Of a DNA stretch of 64,000 nucleotides, positions 1 to 6,163 are shown piece after piece. Source of the DNA: Rubritalea tangerina. Lineage in GTDB: Bacteria; Verrucomicrobiota; Verrucomicrobiia; Verrucomicrobiales; Akkermansiaceae. Both the position numbers and the translations under genes were made by a program. The first letter of the stretch is position 1. The number at the start of each line of letters is the position of its first letter. The notes beneath the pieces are model-generated. The model was not told where the DNA came from, made no database searches, and saw nothing but the letters and a program-made list of their open reading frames with translations. Location of the stretch: positions 1 to 64,000 of the forward strand of contig NZ_JBHUJB010000013.1 in the NCBI RefSeq assembly GCF_042683245.1. Direction: 5' to 3'.

Positions 1-342
1 TATTGAGCCTTCCAATTGTTACATTGCATCCCAATAAAGCCTTGTTGTGTAAAAGATCATTTTCAGGGAAGAACCATCAACTTGCGGAACCGTGTTCCAG
101 AGCAACTTGGTGAGTCTCTCCTGCGCTCCCCTTGGCGGGTGAGGCGGGGCGCAATCTACATATTTCCCAACCCCGCGCAAGCTCTTTTCGATACTTTTTT
201 ACGCTTTTCTTCCACACCACCACACAAGCCACTGATAACTCAACAAATCCCCCCAAAATCTTTTTTCTAATTCTAAATCTAACTGCACCAATTTCGCCCC
301 CTCACTTCATGGAAACTAGGTCATTCACCTCTCACTCTAGAT
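1..342. other. Intergenic stretch without a supported gene
   Basis: I see no convincing protein gene here. Positions 80-180 are more G+C-rich than the flanks and contain a hairpin (TTGC-GGAAC, loop CGT, GTTCC-AGA-GCAA at 82-105) followed by a G-rich patch (about 134-153). From 181 to 342 the sequence is AT- and pyrimidine-rich. The structured patch could be the 3' flank of an RNA gene outside the window, but nothing identifies it. Confidence 0.4.
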
Positions 343-374
343 AAAAAAAGCCCGATTGCTCTCGCAATCGGGCT
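343..374 (-). terminator. Rho-independent terminator of the FKBP gene
   Basis: A perfect 11-bp stem (349-359 with 364-374) closes a TCTC loop. On the minus strand it is followed by a run of T (complement of 343-349). It lies 25 bases past the stop of the three-domain FKBP gene, so it most likely ends the usp-FKBP transcript. Confidence 0.85.
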
Positions 375-398
375 GAATAAACTTAGACGTGTTCCAGC

Positions 399-1622
399 TT
401 ACTTGATTTTTACAAGCTCGACGTCGAAACAAAGCATGCCGCCTGGGCGTCCACCACCGGGGTTTTCACCATAAGCGAGATTGGCAGGAATCCAAAAACG
501 GCGTTTTTCACCTTCAACCATAAGTTGGAGGCCTTCGGTCCAACCGGGTATTACCTGATTCAAGGGGAATGAAGTTGTCTCTCCACGTGCGACAGAGCTA
601 TCAAACATCTTACCATCTGTAGTCCAACCTGAGTAATGTACCTCCACAGTATCCGTTGCTTTTGGTTTCGTGGTACCCGTGCCTTTCTGAATCACTTTCG
701 AAGCTAAGCCGCTGGCTGTCTTTTCTGCATCAGCTGGAGCCGCTGCTACATCTGCTGGGGCTTGCGGTGGAGCCGGCATTTCCTTAAAATCAACTAAGTC
801 AATTTCAAAACACACGGAGCCAGATGGTGCACCCGGAGGCGGGTTTTCACCAAATGCCTGTGCTGAACTGAGCCAAATACGACGAGTCTCCCCCTTCTTC
901 ATGAGCTGAACAGCCTCGCTCCACCCATCGATAGGTAGCTTGTCTGGAGACACGACTACTGGGCGTTCATTCATTTTAGAACTCTCAAGTAGTTTCCCAT
1001 CGGATAACCATACAGAATAATGAACTGTTACCTGATCATGAGCATCCGGTGTGGCTTCACCTTCTCCCTTTTTTACGATCTGGGTGGGAATCCCTTTTGG
1101 GCTTTTCTCTGCATCAGCAGGTGCAGCAGCCACATTTTCCGGAGTCTTCGGAGCTTCAGGTGCCTTTTTGATATTGAGTAATTCAACATCAAAGCAAAGC
1201 ATCCCACCTGGACGACCACCACCTGGGTTTTCACCATAGGCTAAATCAGCAGGAATCCAAAAACGACGTTTCTCACCGACAACCATAAGCTGAAGACCTT
1301 CTGTCCAACCTTTAATCACGCGATCAAGCGGGAATGTTGCTGGCTGACCTCGCTCCACAGAGCTATCAAAAAGTTTACCGTCTGTAGTCCAGCCACTGTA
1401 ATGGACTGTGACTTCATCACGCGCACCAGGCTTCTCTGCGCCCGTACCTTTTTTAAGAACCTTCGAAGCTAAGCCCGAAGCCGTCTTTTCTGCTCCAGCT
1501 GGGGCGGCCGCCACATCACCTGGAGTCTCTACATTTGCTGCATTCACAAGATTAATCCCACCACAAGCAAGCATGGCACCCATACCTGCTGCGATCATTT
1601 GTTTTGTTCGGGTTTTCTTCAC
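399..1622 (-). CDS. Secreted three-domain FKBP-type peptidyl-prolyl isomerase
   Basis: Predicted exported protein of 407 residues with three tandem FKBP domains (about 50-152, 179-280 and 305-407), joined by repeated Ala/Pro linkers of the type VAAAPADAEK. FKBPs catalyse cis-trans isomerisation of prolyl bonds and act as folding helpers, here outside the cytoplasm. Domains 1 and 3 are near copies and keep the active-site residues (YSGW, FDSS, GWTEGLQLM, LAYGENPGG). The middle domain has LES instead of FDS and QAFGEN instead of LAYGEN, so it is probably weak or inactive as an enzyme. I chose the GTG at 1622 because it gives a clean signal peptide (VKKTRTKQ, then a hydrophobic segment, then VNAAN). 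A longer reading from a TTG at 1697 would put 25 non-signal residues in front and overlap usp. It lies downstream of usp on the same strand and ends before a strong terminator. Confidence 0.88.
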   Translation of the reverse strand: MKKTRTKQMIAAGMGAMLACGGINLVNAANVETPGDVAAAPAGAEKTASGLASKVLKKGTGAEKPGARDEVTVHYSGWTTDGKLFDSSVERGQPATFPLDRVIKGWTEGLQLMVVGEKRRFWIPADLAYGENPGGGRPGGMLCFDVELLNIKKAPEAPKTPENVAAAPADAEKSPKGIPTQIVKKGEGEATPDAHDQVTVHYSVWLSDGKLLESSKMNERPVVVSPDKLPIDGWSEAVQLMKKGETRRIWLSSAQAFGENPPPGAPSGSVCFEIDLVDFKEMPAPPQAPADVAAAPADAEKTASGLASKVIQKGTGTTKPKATDTVEVHYSGWTTDGKMFDSSVARGETTSFPLNQVIPGWTEGLQLMVEGEKRRFWIPANLAYGENPGGGRPGGMLCFDVELVKIK

Positions 1623-1689
1623 CCGTGCACTCTTCGTTAGCTTGCAACTGATGTCAAGGCAGCCCTTCGCCAGCAAACGGATTTCCCCC

Positions 1690-2133
1690 TCAATCAATAG
1701 GCACTACAAGCACCGGAACTTTCGCCTGCCTCACCAAACTACTCGCCACACTTCCCATCAGCACACTCCCAATCGCAGAATGACCATGCGTCCCCACTAC
1801 CACCATGTCCGTCTGAACCTTCTCTGCAAATTCAAGAATCGCCTCTTGTGGCTGGCCGTCTAGTATCTCGCTCACCACAGCTACCCCCATCCCAGCTAAA
1901 GTCTCCTTAGCTTCTTCCATCTTCTGCTTCGCACGCTCAACAGCAAGCTCTCGATACTCCGCCATTGCTGGAATCTCCTCAGGGTACATTCCATACATCG
2001 TATACAAAGGTGTGTCATCGATGACATGTACTAAATAGACATGTTCATCAAAAGCAGCCGCCAACTTACTAGCAGCTTGCAAAATCCTTTGGGTCCCTTT
2101 GGAAAAATCTATTGCAGCAAGGATAGTTTTCAT
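1690..2133 (-). CDS. Universal stress protein, UspA family, ATP-binding type
   Basis: Single-domain cytoplasmic Usp protein of 147 residues, the usual family length. It starts MKTILAAIDFS, with the Asp expected to contact the nucleotide at the end of strand 1. It ends with the ATP-binding signature: VVVGTHGHSAIG, then GSVASSLVRQAKVPVLVVP, matching G-2x-G-9x-S. It should therefore be of the ATP-binding class. These proteins help survival in stress or stasis, but the exact target is rarely known. It is the first gene of a probable two-gene unit with the FKBP isomerase 67 bases downstream and is divergent from ruvX. Confidence 0.93.
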   Translation of the reverse strand: MKTILAAIDFSKGTQRILQAASKLAAAFDEHVYLVHVIDDTPLYTMYGMYPEEIPAMAEYRELAVERAKQKMEEAKETLAGMGVAVVSEILDGQPQEAILEFAEKVQTDMVVVGTHGHSAIGSVLMGSVASSLVRQAKVPVLVVPID

Positions 2134-2284
2134 AACTCTCTTTCTAGCAGATTATCACCTTGTTTTCTAGCCCCCATTTCCATCTCCCTAAAATTTATCA
2201 GGTAAATTCTTGTGGGACTCACTGTCATTTATGACGACAATAAGGTATAAAAGATCCTACAACGACAAAGACGACCCATATAAC

Positions 2285-2719
2285 ATGGAAGAACTTCATC
2301 CAGCATTAGGCATTGATCACGGCGAAGCTAGAATTGGTTTGGCGATCACAGACCCCATAGGCATTCTCGCCCACCCGCTAGAAACCATTCATTGCCAGCA
2401 AACAGACCCCATCGAACGTATCAACACCCTCATAGAGCAACGCCAAGTAAAGCAAATCATCATCGGTCTCCCCCTGAGAATGGATGGAACCGAGGGCTCA
2501 GCCGCAGCCAAAATTCGTGATTTCGCCAACGATCTCAAAGCCAGCCTATCGACCCCACTTCCACTCCATTTCATAGATGAACGACTCACTACTGTCTCCG
2601 CTGCAGAAAAACTCCATGCCGCTGGAAAAAATGCAAAGAAACAAAAGGGCTTAATCGACCAAGCTGCTGCCGTCGAGATCCTCTCTGATTGGTTAGCCCA
2701 GCAAAGCCCAACATTTTAA
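2285..2719 (+). CDS. ruvX: RuvX/YqgF Holliday-junction-resolvase-like nuclease
   Basis: Member of the YqgF/RuvX family (RNase H fold), implicated in 16S rRNA 5'-end maturation and proposed as a Holliday junction resolvase. Visible family marks are LGIDHGEARIGLAITD at the N-terminus (first catalytic Asp), IIIGLPLRMDGTEG in the middle and IDERLTT near the C-terminus, with the final acidic residue in LIDQAAAVEIL. Starting at ATG 2285 (MEELHPALGID) gives 144 residues, the normal size. A longer reading back to 2231 or 2210 adds unconserved residues. The next gene, a metallo-hydrolase, starts 13 bases after the stop, so the two are probably co-transcribed. Confidence 0.92.
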   Translation: MEELHPALGIDHGEARIGLAITDPIGILAHPLETIHCQQTDPIERINTLIEQRQVKQIIIGLPLRMDGTEGSAAAKIRDFANDLKASLSTPLPLHFIDERLTTVSAAEKLHAAGKNAKKQKGLIDQAAAVEILSDWLAQQSPTF

Positions 2720-2731
2720 CACCCCATACTT

Positions 2732-3478
2732 ATGCTTGAGGACGACTACAATGATTGCCTATCCAAAGCCATCCGTGGCCATGGTTGTAGTGTCATGCAG
2801 CTCGCACACCTCGCGGGCATCAATGAAAAACGCATCAGTAATTGCCTCGCAGGCACCGAAGATGCCTCAGTCATTCATAGTATCGCTCCGCACCTTCAGC
2901 TCAATGCTAATAAACTCATTGCTCTCAAACACTATCAGCCAACCACTCCGGAACTCCCAGCTCTCACTCGTGTGATCAGTCCATTCGGCCACCTCGGAGT
3001 GAATGCCTATCTTCTTCAGCTAGACGAACAATCCATCGTTTTCGACACGGGCACGGATTCCACTGAATTACTCTCATTTACCCCACAACCTTCACATTTG
3101 TTCATCACTCACGGCCACCCCGACCATACCGCCGGAATCGTCGAGTTCGATATGAGCCAAAAACATTTCCCAGAAGAACTACAGCACGGCCAAATCATAC
3201 AACTCGAGGATATCCAAATCAAAGTCCTCGATGTCAGTGGACACTTCACCCCCGCGAGAGCCTACTTCATCACTGGCACGCCCTATCCTATCTGTATTGT
3301 CGGAGATGCCATCTTTGCAGGCTCTGTGGGGAAATGCCTGAACTCAGAACTCTACACGACTGCTCTAGCCAACATTCGTGACCATATTCTTAGCCTGCCA
3401 GAAAATACGATTTTATGCCCAGGCCACGGTCCCATGACGACTGTCGCACAAGAACGTGCAAACAACCCCTTCTTCTAA
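2732..3478 (+). CDS. Metallo-beta-lactamase-fold hydrolase with N-terminal helix-turn-helix-like domain
   Basis: Protein of 248 residues in two parts. Residues 1-65 look like a small helical, HTH-like domain (MQLAHLAGINEKRISNCL resembles an XRE helix pair). Residues about 75-248 form an MBL-fold hydrolase with metal ligands in THGHPDHTAG, a His in SGHFTP, an Asp in VGDAIF and a His in PGHGPM. This is the glyoxalase II/beta-lactamase-like zinc-binding set. The substrate cannot be told from sequence. It follows ruvX by 13 bases and ends 8 bases from the convergent helicase stop. The domain pairing suggests the N-terminal part binds DNA or a partner, but that is inference. Confidence 0.82.
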   Translation: MLEDDYNDCLSKAIRGHGCSVMQLAHLAGINEKRISNCLAGTEDASVIHSIAPHLQLNANKLIALKHYQPTTPELPALTRVISPFGHLGVNAYLLQLDEQSIVFDTGTDSTELLSFTPQPSHLFITHGHPDHTAGIVEFDMSQKHFPEELQHGQIIQLEDIQIKVLDVSGHFTPARAYFITGTPYPICIVGDAIFAGSVGKCLNSELYTTALANIRDHILSLPENTILCPGHGPMTTVAQERANNPFF

Positions 3479-3485
3479 CATCTGG

Positions 3486-4814
3486 TCACTTATTGTGACT
3501 CGAACGTTTTTGGGCAGCCATCGAACCTTTACCCCTTCTACGTTGGTGAAACTTCTTCTGAGTTCCTCCTTTTTTCTCAGAGTTTTTCTCTCCACCCTTC
3601 ACTAACCGCTTCCCACGCTGAGGAGTCTTCTTAGGCGGACGTTTTGGTGAACGCATCCCAAGCCGCGTCTCAGGTAGTACCTCACTGGGCTCAAATCCCT
3701 GGAGGTTCACGCGAGGAATGAGCGTCTTAATCAAATTTTCAATATCCACTAGCTGGGGGAATTGTTCCGCACACACTAGAGAAATAGCCTGTCCTGCAGC
3801 CCCTGCTCGTCCAGTGCGCCCAATTCGGTGGACATAATCCTCAGCTTGATCAGGCAAATCAAAATTCACCACCTGAGGAAGTTGATCAATATCAATGCCT
3901 CTAGCTGCAATGTCTGTGGCGACTAAGGCATCTAACTGCCCGTTCTTAAACCCCTCCAAGGCCCTCGTTCTCGCCCCCTGACCTTTATCTCCGTGAATCG
4001 CAGCGGACTTAATCCCTTTGGACTCTAGCTGACGAGCTAAGCGGTTAGCTCCATGCTTCGTCCTGACAAACACTAAAACCTGCTTCCAGCCATTCTCCTT
4101 AAACAACCTCACCAATAAGCTAGCCCGCTGCGACTTGCCCGCTGAATACAAACTTTGCTGCACCGTTTCCGCGGTCGTGTTCCGTGGACTCACTGAAACC
4201 TCAATCGGCTTGTGAACAATCCCCTTTGCCAACTTTCGAATGGGGTCTGAAAAAGTCGCCGAAAATAACAAATTTTGCCTTCTAGCAGGCAACGCGGCAA
4301 TCACCTTCTTGATGTCGTGAATAAACCCCATATCCAACATCCGATCAGCTTCATCTAACACAAAAAACTCCAAACGATTGAACTGAACAGCCCCCTGAGA
4401 GTGGAGATCTAATAAACGCCCCGGTGTCGCTACTAAGATATCACAACCAGCCTTCAACTTACGAATCTGAGGGTTGATTTTCACCCCGCCGAAAACAACA
4501 GCAGAGCGCAATGAAGTATGCTTTCCATAGGCAGCCACTGCCTCTCCAACCTGAGCCGCCAATTCACGAGTGGGAGTCAAAATTAAGGCCCGAATCCTAT
4601 GTGAGCTTTGCGCTTCTGACTCACTCAACTTTTCTAGAATCGGCAATGTAAAGCCAGCTGTTTTACCTGTCCCTGTCTGAGCTGCCGCCATCACATCTCG
4701 CCCACCTAGCACTGCAGGAATTGCCTGTTGCTGAATGGGAGATGGTTCATCATATCCCTCCTCGTGAATCGCTTTCAATATCGGAGGGGAAAGTGGTAAA
4801 TCAGAAAACTTCAT
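3486..4814 (-). CDS. DEAD-box RNA helicase, RhlE type (copy 1)
   Basis: ATP-dependent RNA helicase of 442 residues from ATG 4814 (MKFSDLPLSPPILKAI). All core motifs are present in order: Q motif (SPIQQQAIP), Walker A (AAQTGTGKT), PTRELA, ATPGRLLD, DEAD in FVLDEADRMLDMGF, SAT in LLFSATFS, then ARGIDIDQLPQVVNFD and HRIGRTGRAG. The C-terminal 75 residues are a basic tail of repeated Lys/Arg with Pro, Gly and Ser, typical of RhlE-like proteins and likely to bind RNA nonspecifically. Such enzymes act in ribosome assembly and RNA turnover. A longer reading upstream (MHEIAVANLG) runs into the terminator region of the neighbouring gene and is unlikely. A paralogue lies at 13370-14659. Confidence 0.93.
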   Translation of the reverse strand: MKFSDLPLSPPILKAIHEEGYDEPSPIQQQAIPAVLGGRDVMAAAQTGTGKTAGFTLPILEKLSESEAQSSHRIRALILTPTRELAAQVGEAVAAYGKHTSLRSAVVFGGVKINPQIRKLKAGCDILVATPGRLLDLHSQGAVQFNRLEFFVLDEADRMLDMGFIHDIKKVIAALPARRQNLLFSATFSDPIRKLAKGIVHKPIEVSVSPRNTTAETVQQSLYSAGKSQRASLLVRLFKENGWKQVLVFVRTKHGANRLARQLESKGIKSAAIHGDKGQGARTRALEGFKNGQLDALVATDIAARGIDIDQLPQVVNFDLPDQAEDYVHRIGRTGRAGAAGQAISLVCAEQFPQLVDIENLIKTLIPRVNLQGFEPSEVLPETRLGMRSPKRPPKKTPQRGKRLVKGGEKNSEKKGGTQKKFHQRRRGKGSMAAQKRSSHNK

Positions 4815-4895
4815 AGTCGTGGAGGTCTCGCAGGGCTGGCAAGCTAGACTGCATGTCCCCAGATTAGCAACAGCTATCTCATGCATCTTCTAAAA

Positions 4896-4933
4896 ACAAA
4901 AAATCCCCCAGTATCCGCAAATGATACTGGGGG
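4896..4933 (-). terminator. Rho-independent terminator of the selenoprotein candidate gene
   Basis: An 11-bp perfect stem (4905-4915 with 4923-4933; CCCCCAGTATC on one arm) closes a 7-base loop and on the minus strand is followed by ATTTTTTG. It lies 29 bases beyond the TAA at 4962-4964 and upstream of the helicase start. It shows that the region 4962-5534 is a transcribed unit ending here, which supports a real gene in spite of the in-frame TGAs. Confidence 0.88.
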
Positions 4934-4961
4934 ACCCGTTAAAAATAATATGGAGCAATTC

Positions 4962-5534
4962 TTAAAGCTCTGCCTTCTTCACAGACTCTACCGAGATCTT
5001 GTATTTAGCGAGAGCATCTTTCACTGCAGCTTCATCGAGTGCTTTGTCCTCGCTGAGCTGGATCTCCAACTTGCGATTCACATAAGCAGCAGCGATACCT
5101 GGCAACTCTTCTAAGGCTACACGAGCCTTATCATTTGTAGTTGCTCATCCAGCGCCTTTCACCATCAGAACATAGGCAGCCTTGGGAACCGGCTGATCTT
5201 TTTCCTCAAGTGAAACAAAGGATACAGGACCTTTGTTGAATGCTTCTTTGAGTTTTGTTTCGTCGAGCTTCATACCGTCTTTCATGACGACAGTGGTACG
5301 AAGTCCTGACATCTTATAGGACTCTACGCCCTCCTGACTTCCAATGGCCGCACGGACCGCTTTGCCAGCGCCTCATCCACCGCCTTTAGCGGTGACAATG
5401 AAGACTTTCATTGTCTCTGCTGCATCAGCAGCAGCCTTCTCAGTTGTTGCACTTGCAGCTTCTTCAGCTTGAGCAAAGGAAAGACTGCTCAAGGAAACTA
5501 CCGCAAATGCTGCGAATATCGATTTTGCTTTCAT
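4962..5534 (-). CDS. Putative secreted double-selenocysteine protein with two HMA-like domains (in-frame TGA at codons 54 and 130)
   Basis: Reading from ATG 5534 to TAA 4962 gives 190 residues, provided TGA at 5373-5375 (codon 54) and 5145-5147 (codon 130) is translated. There is no other stop. Residues 1-23 are a signal peptide ending SLSFAQA. Two repeats follow (about 43-108 and 113-190), each reading as the beta-alpha-beta-beta-alpha-beta fold of heavy-metal-associated domains: VFIVTAKGGG-U-GAGKAV and YVLMVKGAG-U-ATTNDKAR, with the KAVRAAIGSQEGV and KARVALEELPGI helices after them. HMA proteins bind Cu or other soft metals through GMxCxxC. Here the first Cys is TGA in both copies, the second is Gly or Thr, and the protein has no Cys. 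TGA ends other genes in this window (queE, aroE), so the readthrough must be context-specific; selenocysteine fits. No clear Shine-Dalgarno is seen. It is probably monocistronic. Metal, selenium or redox function is inference. Confidence 0.8.
5102..5144 (-). promoter_or_regulatory. SECIS-like hairpin after the second in-frame TGA
   Basis: Counting from the first base after TGA (5144 = +1), bases +1 to +6 (GCAACT) pair perfectly with +38 to +43 (AGTTGC). Bases +15 to +21 (TAAGGCT) pair perfectly with +27 to +33 (AGCCTTA) around the 5-base loop CGTGT. Bacterial SECIS elements are described as having an upper stem, a small apical loop with a G in its first two bases, and about 16-37 nt from UGA to loop. 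Here the spacing is 21 nt and G is the second loop base. SelB binding is inference. Confidence 0.65.
5346..5372 (-). promoter_or_regulatory. Candidate SECIS-like hairpin after the first in-frame TGA
   Basis: After the TGA at 5373-5375, bases +15 to +19 (GGTCC) can pair with +24 to +27 (GGCC) with the T bulged and a GTGC loop that starts with G, 19 nt after the TGA. An alternative pairs TGGC (+6 to +9) with GCCA (+25 to +28), exposing a GGTCCGT loop. A bulged U near a G-containing loop recalls the E. coli fdhF element. The fold is weaker than at the second site. Confidence 0.4.
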
Positions 5535-5777
5535 AGCATGGGTAAGATACGCAATTCGTGAAATTATTCCAAAGAAATGGTGAAAAATTCATGAAATCTT
5601 TTTCAGGATCTTGCAAATCCCCTAAATGCTTGGCATCACCAAGGCTATGTTTTCTGTGTCAACAATGACTCCTGCCCACCTCAGCCTCACCGCTTACAGC
5701 AAAAAACACCCGTAATGATGGCCTCGTCACAATCACACAAACTCCCAGAGCCCACACTCGATCCAGGTGGACAAGAA

Positions 5778-6110
5778 ATGTCCTCGAAACAAAAACAAGT
5801 CCTCCTGATCGTCTCTGTCAGCTGTGCGATTGCATGCATTCTAGTGGGGCTCTATTTCTATCATGAATCGGCGAACCGTGCCGCCTGCATAATTAATCAA
5901 TCCTCCATCACTAAGTCGGCAGAGGCCTGGTACGGCATCAATGGTCAAATCCCAAAAAATCTCAATGACCTCACTGGCCCCACTGCTCCATTTCCTCACA
6001 GTCTCCCTGTCTGCCCGTCTGGGGGCACCTACATCTACCACTCACACAACCTAAAGCATAGTAAGAAACCTGTGGTTAGCTGCAGCTGCAAAGGTCACGT
6101 CTACCCATGA
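5778..6110 (+). CDS. Small single-pass membrane protein, pilin-like C-terminus
   Basis: Not assigned to a family with certainty. From ATG 5778 it has 110 residues: a short basic start (MSSKQKQ), one membrane helix (VLLIVSVSCAIACILVGLYF), then an exported part with NQSSITKSAEAWYGINGQIP, LPVCPSGGTYIYHS and VSCSCKGHVYP. The Cys-Pro-x-Gly-Gly-Thr-Tyr and final Cys...Gly-His pattern resembles minor pseudopilins of type II secretion or type IV pilus systems, but the prepilin cleavage motif (G-F-x-x-x-E) is absent. I prefer 5778 because AGGTGG lies 7 bases upstream. ATG 5715 in the same frame would add 21 polar residues with no visible ribosome binding site. It stands alone, convergent with ilvD. 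Confidence 0.6.
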   Translation: MSSKQKQVLLIVSVSCAIACILVGLYFYHESANRAACIINQSSITKSAEAWYGINGQIPKNLNDLTGPTAPFPHSLPVCPSGGTYIYHSHNLKHSKKPVVSCSCKGHVYP

Positions 6111-6140
6111 AAAAAGCACAGCCTCCTGAGAAGCTGTGCT
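6110..6140 (-). terminator. Rho-independent terminator of ilvD
   Basis: AGCACAGC (6115-6122) pairs with GCTGTGCT (6133-6140) around a 10-base loop, followed on the minus strand by a T run (complement of 6111-6115). It lies 24 bases past the ilvD stop. Confidence 0.8.
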
Positions 6141-6163
6141 ATGAAAATCTAATCTACTTTTGA

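Noticed and set aside
16..344. Two overlapping open frames of 70-84 residues at the left edge
   Set aside because: No start signal, no recognisable family and low-complexity Pro/Phe/Thr-rich translation; probably noncoding.
4881..5114. A 77-residue open frame on the + strand over the 3' part of the HMA gene
   Set aside because: Its product has no family likeness and it runs antisense to a minus-strand gene with signal peptide, domain repeat and terminator. It starts inside the terminator hairpin.
4962..5534. Pseudogene reading of the double-TGA gene
   Set aside because: No frameshift or third stop occurs, both TGAs are at the same domain position, the rest of the frame is clean, and a SECIS-like hairpin follows. 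Decay would not give this pattern. It remains the main alternative.
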